Origin: Salinibacterium sp. dk2585
GTDB lineage: Bacteria; Actinomycetota; Actinomycetes; Actinomycetales; Microbacteriaceae
Assembly (NCBI RefSeq): GCF_008001035.1
Contig: NZ_CP042856.1
Span: 1,054,001 to 1,118,000 of the forward strand
Length of the DNA: 64,000 bases
Direction: 5' to 3'
Part shown: piece after piece, positions 42,643 through 50,919 of the stretch
How the letters are laid out: each line of letters starts with the position of its first letter
Position numbering within the stretch: position 1 is the first letter of the stretch
Notes under the pieces: generated by a model
Databases searched by the model: none
Seen by the model: only the letters and a program-made list of their open reading frames with translations
What the model was told of the DNA's origin: nothing
Program-made: the position numbers and the translations under genes

Positions 42643-43298
42643 CACTCACGATCCCGCCCCGCCCCATTCGCGTCTTTCTGGTCGACGACCACGAGGTCGT
42701 GAGGCTCGGCATTGCCAGCGTGCTGAGGGCCGACCCGGGGCTGGAGGTCGTCGGCGAGGCAGCGAACTTCCACACGGCTCTCAGAAGGGTCCCGGCGCTT
42801 GCCCCTGAGGTGATGATCGTCGATGTTCGCCTCCCTGACGGGAGCGGAATCGACCTGTGCCGACAACTTCGCTCACTCAACTCGGCCATCAAGTGCCTGC
42901 TCTTCACCGCGTACGACGACGACGAAGCGAGTCGCAGCGCCATCCTTGCCGGTGCCTCGGGCTACATCCTGAAGAATGTGGGGGCGTTCGATCTCGCCGC
43001 AGCCGTACGCGCGGTAGCCGGCGGGGCGACGCTCATGCACCAGATGGCCGCGCAACGGATTCGCTCGTCCTTCGCTGCCGGAGATGCGCCTGATCCCCGC
43101 TTCGCCTCGCTCGGTCTCCGCGAGCGACAGATCCTTGCGCTCATCGGTGAGGGCCTCACGAATCGCCAGATCGGGCAGCGGCTCGGGCTGGCGGAGAAGA
43201 CGATCAAGAACTACGTCTCCGGTCTTCTGGTCAAGCTTGGGATCGAACGACGCACTCAGGCAGCAATCCTCAACGCGCAGTGGCGCAGCAGGGGATGA
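42639..43298 (+). CDS. NarL/DevR-type response regulator
   Basis: A 219-residue regulator. The receiver domain has acidic Asp16-Asp17 (FLVDDHEVVR), the phosphoacceptor Asp62 (MIVDVRLPDG) and the Lys in GYILKNVG. The LuxR HTH is LGLRERQILALIGEGLTNRQ with AEKTIKNYVSGLLVKLGI, close to DevR/DosR in the recognition helix (KTIKNYVS). The ATG overlaps the kinase stop. It is the natural candidate to bind the GGGAC-type palindromes found before Hsp20, the two small peptides, the SHOCT gene and ldh. Confidence 0.92.
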   Translation: MTLTIPPRPIRVFLVDDHEVVRLGIASVLRADPGLEVVGEAANFHTALRRVPALAPEVMIVDVRLPDGSGIDLCRQLRSLNSAIKCLLFTAYDDDEASRSAILAGASGYILKNVGAFDLAAAVRAVAGGATLMHQMAAQRIRSSFAAGDAPDPRFASLGLRERQILALIGEGLTNRQIGQRLGLAEKTIKNYVSGLLVKLGIERRTQAAILNAQWRSRG

Positions 43299-43382
43299 GG
43301 CGACCACAGACGATTCCGTTCGGGATCGCGGGATTCCTCACTCGCGACTGCTGCACGGATGGGTGACACATCGTCGTGTGGC

Positions 43383-43523
43383 TCAGACGTTGCTGCTCGA
43401 GCCCCACGCTGTCCCGCCGTGCTCGTCGGCGTCGTTGAGTGCGCGAATCAGGGCGTCGACATCCAGCGGTTGCGTAATCGGCAACGAGGCATCCTCGGGG
43501 GTGTACCGCGCGGAATCAGTCAT
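43383..43523 (-). CDS. 46-residue small ORF, LPxT-type
   Basis: ATG at 43523 with GGAGGAGAGAGCTGC upstream, TGA at 43383-43385. The peptide reads MTDSARYTPEDA, then SLPITQPLDVDALIRALNDA, with a Gly/Ser-rich end. The core LPxT-x-x-(I/L)-D resembles LPPTxSID of the two other small ORFs, and its length equals the one at 40579. It is divergent from hsp20, and two DosR-like boxes lie in the shared promoter region, so it is probably co-regulated with hsp20. Function unknown. The longer in-frame extension to 43625 is rejected since the SD and similarity start here. Confidence 0.62.
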   Translation of the reverse strand: MTDSARYTPEDASLPITQPLDVDALIRALNDADEHGGTAWGSSSNV

Positions 43524-43606
43524 GCAGCTCTCTCCTCCACTTCCCTGGCCCCGCAAATGGGGCCTGGGTTGGCTCAAGCATCGTCTCCGCGACGTTCGCA
43601 CGAATA

Positions 43607-43668
43607 GGGGAATTGGTCCTGCCATGCGATCCCGCCTTCGGCAGCACGGAACGCGGGACCTATGGCTC
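43607..43668. promoter_or_regulatory. DosR-like boxes in the hsp20/small-peptide divergent promoter
   Basis: GGGACCTATGGCTC (43655-43668; 10 of 14 matches to the DosR core) lies 61 bases before the hsp20 ATG. GGGGAATTGGTCCT (43607-43620; 9 of 14) lies about 48 bp further. Paired boxes before an alpha-crystallin gene recall the mycobacterial hspX promoter. The individual matches are moderate. Confidence 0.5.
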
Positions 43669-43729
43669 TACACCGTGCAATGAGCGGCGTTAGCGTGTAC
43701 GACACCAGTCCCAGATAAGGAGAGCCACC

Positions 43730-44170
43730 ATGGCACGCAACCTAGTTCGATTCGATCCGCTGGCGGAGTTCACCTCCCTTCAGAAGCAGCTCTTCTCCGA
43801 TGGGTTGTTCGGTCATTCCCGCACGGCAGCGCTGCCGACGACGGACGTCTACACCGAGAACGACAAGCAGTTGACGGTCGAAGTGCACCTGCCCCACTTT
43901 TCCGACGAGGATGTGAGCGTCAACGTCGACCAGGGTGCGTTGGTGATTCAAGCGGAGAAGACCGAGAAGGAAACGGACAAGAAGAAGAAGTATGTCGTGC
44001 GCGAGAGCGCCACCAGCTTCTATCGAAGGATCATGCTTCCCGAGCAGGCAGACGAGGAGAACGTCAAGGCGAGCTTCCACCACGGGGTGCTCAAAGTGAA
44101 CGTGCCATTCAAGGAGCTGCCGTCGCCGCGCAAGATTGCCTTGACCAAGGGCGACAAGGAGAGCGAGTAA
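43730..44170 (+). CDS. Hsp20/alpha-crystallin small heat-shock protein
   Basis: A 146-residue small heat-shock chaperone. The alpha-crystallin domain spans about residues 35-130, with TDVYTENDKQLTVEVHLPHF, FYRRIMLPEQAD and the conserved HHGVLKVNVPF near the end. ATG preceded by ATAAGGAGAGCCACC. It forms oligomers that hold unfolded proteins. Adjacent to a DevS/DevR-like pair and with DosR-like boxes upstream, it parallels the mycobacterial DosR-hspX arrangement. Confidence 0.93.
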   Translation: MARNLVRFDPLAEFTSLQKQLFSDGLFGHSRTAALPTTDVYTENDKQLTVEVHLPHFSDEDVSVNVDQGALVIQAEKTEKETDKKKKYVVRESATSFYRRIMLPEQADEENVKASFHHGVLKVNVPFKELPSPRKIALTKGDKESE

Positions 44171-44208
44171 GACTCGCCTCCGTGCACTGCCAGGAGTATC
44201 CTCCTCGC

Positions 44209-44505
44209 ATGTGTCGCAACATCCGGGTGCTCCACAATTTCGATCCGCCGACCACTGACGAAGAGGTCCATGAGGCCGCCCTCCAGTTTGTGCGCAAGGC
44301 GAGTGGGTCCACCCACCCCTCGCGCGCCAACGCCGAGGTATTCGAGCGGGCGATCGACGAGATCGCGCAGGCCACGCGACGGCTGCTCGATGACCTCGTG
44401 ACGAACGCTCCCCCCAAGAGCCGGGAAGCGGAGGCGCTCAAGGGTCGCGCGCGTCACGAGAAGCGCATGGAGCGAGAGGTGCGCATCCGAACCTCCTCGG
44501 CGTGA
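44209..44505 (+). CDS. DUF2277-family protein
   Basis: A 98-residue conserved protein starting MCRNIRVLHNFDPPTTDEEV and continuing AALQFVRKASGSTHPSRANA, the highly conserved DUF2277 pattern found in many actinobacteria. Function unknown. The ATG at 44209 is used since the family begins with MCRNI; an earlier in-frame ATG is not needed. Confidence 0.9.
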   Translation: MCRNIRVLHNFDPPTTDEEVHEAALQFVRKASGSTHPSRANAEVFERAIDEIAQATRRLLDDLVTNAPPKSREAEALKGRARHEKRMEREVRIRTSSA

Positions 44506-44511
44506 GGGCCG

Positions 44512-44898
44512 TCAGAACAACAGCGAGACGGACGACGCGATGAACCCGGCCGCGCCCGTGGCCAGCATGACGATGGCCAGCGTCATGAAGATCCGCTCGG
44601 CCTGTGAACGCCTGGTGAACGCCACGCGCTCGGGACGCGCGGGGGAGACGTAGCCCGTGACAGTCCAGTCCGGGAGGCGGATGCTGGGGTCGATCGCCTG
44701 CGAATAGGTGCGGTCGTCGACGGTCCAGATCGCGACGAGGCGGTGTTCGAGGTCGTCGACCACCGTGACCTGCACGGGTTGCCGCTTGCCGCCAGCCACG
44801 CGCAGCACGAGCGCGACCGAGAAGCAGAGAACGCCTACTACCCCGCCGATCCACGACATGAGCTCGCCGATGATGCCGACGGCCTCGGCGGTGGTCAT
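44512..44898 (-). CDS. Hypothetical two-pass membrane protein
   Basis: A 128-residue protein with helices near both ends (IGGVVGVLCFSVALVLRVAG and FMTLAIVMLATGAAGFIASS) and a small soluble domain between (VTVVDDLEHRLVAIWTVDDR) that looks like a beta-rich ligand or interaction unit. No family recognised. ATG at 44898 chosen because the upstream extension is low-complexity and unrelated. Confidence 0.6.
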   Translation of the reverse strand: MTTAEAVGIIGELMSWIGGVVGVLCFSVALVLRVAGGKRQPVQVTVVDDLEHRLVAIWTVDDRTYSQAIDPSIRLPDWTVTGYVSPARPERVAFTRRSQAERIFMTLAIVMLATGAAGFIASSVSLLF

Positions 44899-44972
44899 CC
44901 TCGGGCGTGAGGGGGACGTGGCGTCAAGGGCGTGCTTTCGAGTCGGTGGCGCGGGATGGGTGCGATCGGAGT

Positions 44973-46082
44973 CTAATCTGCCGCGTGCGGCCAATCGCTG
45001 ATGGCCGCATCGATCGCGCGCCGCGTCCGTGCCGGCACCGGCTCCACCAGCTCGATGACAGGCGCTTTGCCCCGCGGCATGCGCCACGTGCCGACGACCA
45101 CGCCATCGACCAGGATGCCCGGGCGGAACACGCCGTTGTTTCCGGGCACGAGTGCCTCAAGCATCCGCGGGCTTGCGACGAGCGAGCGGTCTGCGTAGCC
45201 GAGGATCCACTCGTCGAAGGCCGGTATGAGCGTCACCCCGCTTGCCGCGGCCGGCGCCGGTTCGCCGATCATCCATGCGGGCGCGCCGTCCACCGAGACG
45301 GTGACAACGTCGTCGACGGATGCCACGGCGCGGCGCAGCACGCCGAGCGGCAGTTTCGTCCACCACGCCAGGTCGGACTCACTCACGGGACCTCTCGCTG
45401 AGACGTAGCCGCGCACCACCGCGGCGAGCGCCGCATCGGGGTCTGCCGGTACGTTCGCGGGGGAGAGGGTGAGCAGTTGCTCGGAGCCGGAGCCGGCGAA
45501 TGCTCCCCAGTGCACGAGGCCCGCGATCGCGAAGTGGGCGATCAGGTGGTAGCCACGGCCTTCGGTGGTCCCGATGCCCGCGTCTTCCCAACTGGCGAGC
45601 ACTTCGGCGCGGGTGAGTGGCCGCGAGCCGAGCCCGTCCAGGAGAACCTCGCGGGCGGCGTCGACGACACGATCGTCGAGTCCAAGATCGGTTCGTCGGC
45701 GCGCCGCCGCTCGGTGAAGACGCTCACCAGTGAAGTGCAGCAGGGCGGCCAACTGCTCGGGCGTGGTCGCGAAGAGCGTGCCACGCATGGGCCACGAGCG
45801 CACGAGTTCTCCGGCTGCGAACGCCGCGCGCACATCGGCGAGGGTCGTGCCCGCACGGGAGCGGATGGCGATCGCCCGCAGCACGCCCGGGAGATCCTGT
45901 CCCTGGAGGGCGACGGCACGTCGCACGACCTCGGCGGGGGTGAGGGACGAGCCGCCCAGCAGTTGGGCGTGCCAGCGCATCCGCCGAGCCTGCGCAGCGG
46001 TGAGAAGCTCGTCGGCCTCAGCACGGCGCAGCGCTGTCGCACGATTGAGCGCCTCCGCCAGCGGCATGTCGGATCGCGACAT
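44973..46082 (-). CDS. Winged-helix DNA-binding protein, AlkZ/YcaQ-like
   Basis: A 369-residue protein of the HTH_42 (winged-helix) family to which the DNA glycosylases AlkZ and YcaQ belong. RRAVALQGQDLPG carries the Q-x-Q motif used for catalysis in AlkZ. SWPMRGTLFATTPEQLAALL, LTLIPAFDEWILGYADR-like and PGILVDGVVVGTWRMPRGK follow in the usual order. It probably unhooks interstrand crosslinks or removes alkylated or bulky bases. ATG at 46082 preceded by GGGAAGGAACCCGCG. Confidence 0.85.
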   Translation of the reverse strand: MSRSDMPLAEALNRATALRRAEADELLTAAQARRMRWHAQLLGGSSLTPAEVVRRAVALQGQDLPGVLRAIAIRSRAGTTLADVRAAFAAGELVRSWPMRGTLFATTPEQLAALLHFTGERLHRAAARRRTDLGLDDRVVDAAREVLLDGLGSRPLTRAEVLASWEDAGIGTTEGRGYHLIAHFAIAGLVHWGAFAGSGSEQLLTLSPANVPADPDAALAAVVRGYVSARGPVSESDLAWWTKLPLGVLRRAVASVDDVVTVSVDGAPAWMIGEPAPAAASGVTLIPAFDEWILGYADRSLVASPRMLEALVPGNNGVFRPGILVDGVVVGTWRMPRGKAPVIELVEPVPARTRRAIDAAISDWPHAAD

Positions 46083-46200
46083 CGCGGGTTCCTTCCCAGC
46101 CACAGTGCGCTCCTCTTCCGCTCGTTCACAGGCTCGGATGCCGGTCACACTACAGCGGAGGCGGCGTGAGATGCCTGGGGTGCGGCGTTCGTGTAGGCGA

Positions 46201-46953
46201 ATGCGTACAGGGCAGCAGCATAAACTTCTTCTAGTGCTGAACCGTTACGTGAGCGACACCGCGAGAGCCAACTGGAGCTCCCTCATCTCTGCGGTCGTCG
46301 GCGCGGGACTTGCCCTCGGCCTCACGGCGATTCGCGGCGACTTGGGCAGGATCGACGCGCTCGCCTTCGGCATCGACGCATACCTGCTCATCTGGCCAGC
46401 CTTCGCCGCCATCTACCTCCTGTGGACCCACCGTGCCTACTCCCGCCCTGGCCCGCGCGCCCTCGCGGTGCAGGTCGAGCGTGAGCGTGCGTACCAGGGC
46501 AAGTGGTGGTCGACGCTGCTCGGCTACGGCGGCGCATCCAGCTGGACCCTCATGGCCGCGATCGGTGCCGTCGGCGTCACCGTCCTGATCGCGCAGGATG
46601 CCTCGTACCGCGGCAACCTGCTCTACGTGGCCTTGGGCCTGCTCTGCGTGGCTGGCTCATGGGCGCTCATGGTCTACGCGTTCGCCCTGCAGTACATGCG
46701 CCTCGGCAGCAGCAGTGACCGCGAGCATCCGCACATCGTGATCGGCATCGACGGAGACATCCGCTTCGCCGACTACCTCACCCTCGCGGTGCTCCTGTCG
46801 ACAATGGCGGCAACGGTCTCCGCCGACATCCGGTCCCGCGAGGCGTGGGGGCTCGTGCGCACCAACGTGCTCTTCGCGTTCACCTTCAACTCGGTCATCG
46901 TCGCAATGGTCGTCTCGCTGCTGCTCGGCGGTCTCGTCAGTCCCGGGCCATAG
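46201..46953 (+). CDS. DUF1345-family membrane protein
   Basis: A 250-residue protein with about five to six hydrophobic helices, among them LLIWPAFAAIYLLWTHRAYS, LYVALGLLCVAGSWALMVYA and the C-terminal FNSVIVAMVVSLLLGGLVSP. DUF1345 has unknown function. The start is uncertain: ATG at 46201 has a weak SD, while GTG at 46234 lies 8 bases after a TAAACT -10-like element and could be leaderless. Confidence 0.75.
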   Translation: MRTGQQHKLLLVLNRYVSDTARANWSSLISAVVGAGLALGLTAIRGDLGRIDALAFGIDAYLLIWPAFAAIYLLWTHRAYSRPGPRALAVQVERERAYQGKWWSTLLGYGGASSWTLMAAIGAVGVTVLIAQDASYRGNLLYVALGLLCVAGSWALMVYAFALQYMRLGSSSDREHPHIVIGIDGDIRFADYLTLAVLLSTMAATVSADIRSREAWGLVRTNVLFAFTFNSVIVAMVVSLLLGGLVSPGP

Positions 46954-46987
46954 CTCGCGGAGCCGCATCCCAACGGTGTGGCAGGGC

Positions 46988-47329
46988 CTACGCTTCGAGG
47001 TCGAAGTCGTCGTAGTAGCTTGGCGCGGTCTGGTCGCTGGGGCTCACGAGGCTAGGGGTTCCGAGCCGCTTCATCTTCGCCCGCATCACCCTCACCGCCT
47101 CAGTGTTGTCCGGTTCCGCCATCGAGGTGTGGGTCGTCTCAGCCATCAGCGCGGAGCCTTGGTTCAGCACGAAGGTGGCATCCACCTCGTCAGCATCCGC
47201 CCCGAAGCACCGCAGCGTCACAGTATCGGCCGTGCCGTACTGGCCCAGCAGGGCGCTGTACTCCATCAGGACATCAGCCGCCTCGTCGCCCATCAATAGG
47301 GACTTCTCCGAGTAGGTGACATGCTTCAC
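46988..47329 (-). CDS. Hypothetical protein, end of the DUF7882 cluster
   Basis: A 113-residue acidic protein starting with GTG (AAAGGAAGAAGCCAATC upstream). It contains GDEAADVLMEYSALLGQYGT and VRVMRAKMKRLGTPS. No known domain is recognised. The last of four small co-directional genes; similar sets of small genes next to DUF7882 proteins are typical for Microbacteriaceae, as I recall. Confidence 0.65.
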   Translation of the reverse strand: MKHVTYSEKSLLMGDEAADVLMEYSALLGQYGTADTVTLRCFGADADEVDATFVLNQGSALMAETTHTSMAEPDNTEAVRVMRAKMKRLGTPSLVSPSDQTAPSYYDDFDLEA

Positions 47330-47364
47330 GATTGGCTTCTTCCTTTCAGCTGCCGAAGGTGCGG

Positions 47365-47589
47365 TCAGAGCGCTTCTTCGCCCGACGAGGGCTCGACGAT
47401 CAGCGCGATCGACGTGGAGGGACCGACGAAGACCTCGGCCGTCCTTGGGGCACCCTCGCCCTCGTTGACCCTCACCCAGCGCGGTCGTCCAGAGCTGACC
47501 GCCTCCTCGATGGACGACTTCAGCCGGTCGAGGTCCTCCGCGGCGACCGAATACTGCATGCCGTCGTAGATCACGAGAACGCGCTTCAT
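47365..47589 (-). CDS. Hypothetical 74-residue protein
   Basis: A small protein with a beta-alpha-beta look (RVLVIYDGMQYSVAAEDLDR, then SIALIVEPSSGEE). No family recognised. Its ATG overlaps the stop of the DUF7882 gene by 4 bases, so it is translationally coupled. Confidence 0.65.
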   Translation of the reverse strand: MKRVLVIYDGMQYSVAAEDLDRLKSSIEEAVSSGRPRWVRVNEGEGAPRTAEVFVGPSTSIALIVEPSSGEEAL

Positions 47590-47915
47590 TCCTGTTCCTC
47601 CGCCGCATCAGGGAGTCGAACGTCTGGCTCCGGTATCAGTCTCAGTCCGCCCGGTGTATTCGCCGTCAGCATGAGCGCGTCGATCCACGAGCGGTTGATC
47701 GACGGCGGGCGGCCCCCCGTGAACTTGAAGTAGAGCGGGATCGCGGGATGGATCCACAGCGAGCCCCGGCCGTCCCCGATGTCCTGCGCATTCGTCCAGG
47801 TGAAGAAGAACGACTCCTTTCGTCGGAGCTTCGCGCCCATCACCACCTGAAGATGCGCCAGCACCCGGTCATCGAAGTCGATATGCGTCGTCGAATCGTA
47901 GGTCAACCGGCCCAT
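47586..47915 (-). CDS. DUF7882-family protein
   Basis: A 109-residue protein starting MGRLTYDSTTHIDFDDRVLA with HLQVVMGAKLRRKESFFFTW and WIHPAIPLYFKFTGGRPPSI. This is a common Microbacteriaceae family that databases have at times labelled ATP-dependent DNA ligase, without ligase motifs. It is a strong hint to the host family. Overlaps both neighbours by a few bases. Function unknown. Confidence 0.85.
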   Translation of the reverse strand: MGRLTYDSTTHIDFDDRVLAHLQVVMGAKLRRKESFFFTWTNAQDIGDGRGSLWIHPAIPLYFKFTGGRPPSINRSWIDALMLTANTPGGLRLIPEPDVRLPDAAEEQE

Positions 47916-48145
47916 GAAGACTCCGCAATGAAGTGCATGGCCTCAGCCATCGTCGAGCACTCTGCCCGGGTGCCCGCGCGTGGCGCGAGCATGAGCACCG
48001 ACAACCGCCCCGGCTTCCGCTCCTCCACGTAGGCCAGGACGCAGTGCCGGTGTGCCGGTCCCAGCTCGACACTCGCGACTCTCCACGAGTGCTCGTCGAG
48101 CGCTACGACGTCCAGCTGTGCTGGACGCAAAGCTTCCGTCAGCAT
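47903..48145 (-). CDS. Hypothetical 80-residue protein, first of the DUF7882 cluster
   Basis: ATG with a perfect SD (AGGAGGTCTTGAC). The product has ELGPAHRHCVLAYVEERKPG and LSVLMLAPRAGT, then a helix. Not recognised. Overlaps the DUF7882 gene by 13 bases, making a four-gene run of small coupled genes. Confidence 0.65.
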   Translation of the reverse strand: MLTEALRPAQLDVVALDEHSWRVASVELGPAHRHCVLAYVEERKPGRLSVLMLAPRAGTRAECSTMAEAMHFIAESSWAG

Positions 48146-48348
48146 GTCAAGACCTCCTGAGGCGTCCGATGCCCAAGAGGGTAAGGAGTCCTGTCGTTCG
48201 GCGTCAGGGATTGAAATCTGTGGAACGAGAGAGTATTTGGAGTGCCCTGCCGTTCCGCTGTCTCGTCGCCTGCAGGCGAGTCTCGTGGGACGAATCTCGG
48301 CGTTCTGCCCAGTGTGCAGGAAACGGCCTCGGAGGTACGTTCGGGCAT

Positions 48349-49932
48349 GTGCGAGCGAGCGTTGTGGTTCCGGTATTCAATCCGGGGCCGGGTCTAGAGA
48401 CCCTCATCGAGTCCTTCGATGCCCAGACGCTGAAGCCTGACGAGTTCGAGGTGATCCTGTGCGACGACGGGTCTGACGAGGCGACGCGCCGTCGGCTCGC
48501 CGAGATCACCGCCACGCGAGCAAACGTCCGCGTGCTCACGCTCGCACACACGGGTTGGCCGGGGACGCCTCGCAACCACGGCATCGATGCCGCCCGCGGC
48601 AGATACGTGTTCTTCTCCGACCAGGACGACGTGATGTTCGAGCGGGCGCTCGAACAGCTCTGCGACTACGCCGATCGCCACTCTTCCGATGTTGTCATCG
48701 GCAAGGTCGTGGGGATTGGGCGCCGGATTCCGCGGGCCATCTTCCGCCGCGATATCCCCAGGGCGACGCTAGGGAAAGACCCCATCCTCGAGTTGCTCAC
48801 GCCCCACAAGCTGTTCAGGATGTCCTTCCTCCGTGAGCACAACATCCGCTTTCCCGACGGTCGGGTGCGCTTAGAGGATCACCTTTTCGTCATGCAGGCG
48901 TACTTCAGCGCGCGCACGATCTCGGTTCTCGCGACGGAACCCTGCTACGGCTGGGTCAAGAACCAAGGCAGCGCCAGTTCGTCGCGAATCGACCCCGCCA
49001 CGTACTTTCCCCATCTGGAGAGGGTCCTCGACCTGGTGGAGGACAAGACAGCACCCGGCTCCTTGCGGGACACCCTGTTTCGTCACTGGTATCGCGGCAA
49101 GATCCTGAAGCGCCTCGATGGAGCGCGCATGGTTGCGTACCCTGAGGTCTACCGCGAGGCGTTCCTCGACGCCGTTATTCCCATCGCCCGCCAACGATTT
49201 GGCCCTGGCGTCGAGAAGGGCCTCGCCTTCCCGTTGAGGATTCGTTCGAGGTTCTTGAAGGAAGGACGACGCGCCGAGTTATTGCGTCTTGCCGAGTTCG
49301 AGGCCGGTCTCGAATGCCGAGCTGAAGTGATCTCCGCACGTTGGACACGGGGCGGAACCCTCACGCTGGAGATCCGGGTGCGCGTATTGCGGGACGGGCA
49401 GGATGCGCTCACCTTCACTCCCCGCGAGGTGGCACGCGTCCGTCCCTCGTCGTCGATGACACGCGCAGCGATCTGGCAGCCGCCGCCGGGGGTCGAGCAG
49501 AGCGCGCTCACAGAGCGCGACCTCGACGCGAGCAGGGACCTGCGATCGGACTGGGTGGAATTGCGTTTGCTTGACAGCATCGAACGAGCCGAATACCTGG
49601 TCCCGGGCCGGGCTCGCGTGAGTTCAGGGCTCGCAAGGGCAACGCTCGACCCGATCCGTGTCTTCAGCCGAAGGGATACATCCAGCGGTGGGCGCCTCGT
49701 CGCCAGCGTCCGACGCGCCGGTTGGACCTTCGAGACGCCGCTGCGAGCAGACCCAGCGGTTCTCGCTGACGCCGCCGGGTCTCCGTTCCTCGCAGGGCAC
49801 AGGTGCTGGCTGGCGCTTCACAGCGACGGCACGCTTGAACTCCGCCGTGATGTTGGAGGCGGACAGCTCAGGGAGTTCGTCGCGCGTGCGGCTCGCCGCG
49901 CTGCACGAGCACTGCGACGCGTCGCGCGGTAG
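48349..49932 (+). CDS. Family 2 glycosyltransferase
   Basis: A 527-residue protein. The N-terminal GT-A domain has VVVPVFNPGPGLETLIESFD, VILCDDGSDE, GTPRNHGIDAARGRYVFFSD and the DQDD metal motif; VRLEDHLFVMQAYF holds the later acidic pair. The remaining roughly 300 residues are a C-terminal region without recognised domain. It probably transfers a sugar to a wall or surface polymer. GTG at 48349 is the start closest to homology; GGAGG lies 13 bases before it. Longer in-frame extensions upstream lack family similarity. No polysaccharide cluster surrounds it. Confidence 0.85.
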   Translation: MRASVVVPVFNPGPGLETLIESFDAQTLKPDEFEVILCDDGSDEATRRRLAEITATRANVRVLTLAHTGWPGTPRNHGIDAARGRYVFFSDQDDVMFERALEQLCDYADRHSSDVVIGKVVGIGRRIPRAIFRRDIPRATLGKDPILELLTPHKLFRMSFLREHNIRFPDGRVRLEDHLFVMQAYFSARTISVLATEPCYGWVKNQGSASSSRIDPATYFPHLERVLDLVEDKTAPGSLRDTLFRHWYRGKILKRLDGARMVAYPEVYREAFLDAVIPIARQRFGPGVEKGLAFPLRIRSRFLKEGRRAELLRLAEFEAGLECRAEVISARWTRGGTLTLEIRVRVLRDGQDALTFTPREVARVRPSSSMTRAAIWQPPPGVEQSALTERDLDASRDLRSDWVELRLLDSIERAEYLVPGRARVSSGLARATLDPIRVFSRRDTSSGGRLVASVRRAGWTFETPLRADPAVLADAAGSPFLAGHRCWLALHSDGTLELRRDVGGGQLREFVARAARRAARALRRVAR

Positions 49933-50015
49933 CAAGGCACGATTCCGTCGGGCAGGTGGCAGGACGATGCCGCGTGCTGGGGCACGTCTCACGCTGGCGG
50001 CGACTGTCTCCGTCG

Positions 50016-50792
50016 TCAGATGTTCAGCAGGTGGGCGAGCGCCGTGACGACGCCGTGCTCCTGGTTGCTCGGCGCGAGGTAGCGCGCGTTATCGCGGACC
50101 GCCGGGTGTGCGTTGGCCATGGCGAACGACCACTCCGCGGCATCCAGCATCTGGAGGTCGTTGAGGTAGTCGCCGAAGACGGCCGTCTGCTCGGGTGTGA
50201 TGCCGGAGGACTCCTGCAGCGCGCGCAGGCCGCGGCCCTTGTCGACGCCGTCGTTCATGATGTCGACCCAGTGCTTGCCAGAGACGACGACCTGATGGGT
50301 CTCGCCGAGGTTGCGGAAGGTCGTGCTCGCGGTGCTCTCCGCATCCACGTCGTCGAAGGTCGCCAGCTTGAGCACCTCGTCGGTGACCTCGGTCAGGTCG
50401 GCGACGGTCTCCAACCGGGCGTAATACTTCTGCGCCTCGGCGAGGAAGGTCGGCTCGGTGCGTTCGACATAGGCACTTTGGAGGCCGCAGACGACGAGGC
50501 CGAGCTCCCTCTCGCTCGCTCGCACGGTGTCGATCACCTCACGAACCGTGCTGGCGTCCATCGACGTGGACGAGAGCACCTTCCCATCCCGCACGACGAG
50601 GTTGCCGTTCTCAGCGATGTAGGTCAGCTCACCATCAATGCGTGAGAACACCTTCTTGAGCGCCGCATACTGGCGGCCACTCGCGGGAACGAAGGCGATG
50701 CCGCGCGACCGCATGACCTCCAGGAGCGGCCAGAAGGAATCGGGTACCGCGCCGTCATCCGTCAGCAGCGAGCCGTCCATGTCGCAGACCAC
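50016..50792 (-). CDS. Cof-type HAD-family hydrolase
   Basis: A 258-residue HAD phosphatase. Motif I CDMDGSLLTDDG, motif II VPASGRQYAAL, the Lys in VDKGRGLRAL and motif IV VFGDYLNDLQML are all present. C2-cap (Cof) members dephosphorylate sugar phosphates or cofactors. The GTG at 50792 begins very close to motif I and lacks a clear SD, so translation might begin slightly upstream. Confidence 0.9.
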   Translation of the reverse strand: MVCDMDGSLLTDDGAVPDSFWPLLEVMRSRGIAFVPASGRQYAALKKVFSRIDGELTYIAENGNLVVRDGKVLSSTSMDASTVREVIDTVRASERELGLVVCGLQSAYVERTEPTFLAEAQKYYARLETVADLTEVTDEVLKLATFDDVDAESTASTTFRNLGETHQVVVSGKHWVDIMNDGVDKGRGLRALQESSGITPEQTAVFGDYLNDLQMLDAAEWSFAMANAHPAVRDNARYLAPSNQEHGVVTALAHLLNI

Positions 50793-50919
50793 GAGGCGGA
50801 TGTCGTGCGGCCCGCTCGGAATTGAACTCCAGGGAGTGGGCCTCGTCGTGTGCTTCTCGTTCGGGATTGGATCCTCCTGCCGTCGCCCTTCAAGGCTAGC
50901 GCTCGGCTAGCGTTGACCC

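Noticed and set aside
45477-46169. 230-residue plus-strand frame opposite the AlkZ-like gene
   Set aside because: Antisense to a well-supported gene, with no motif of its own.
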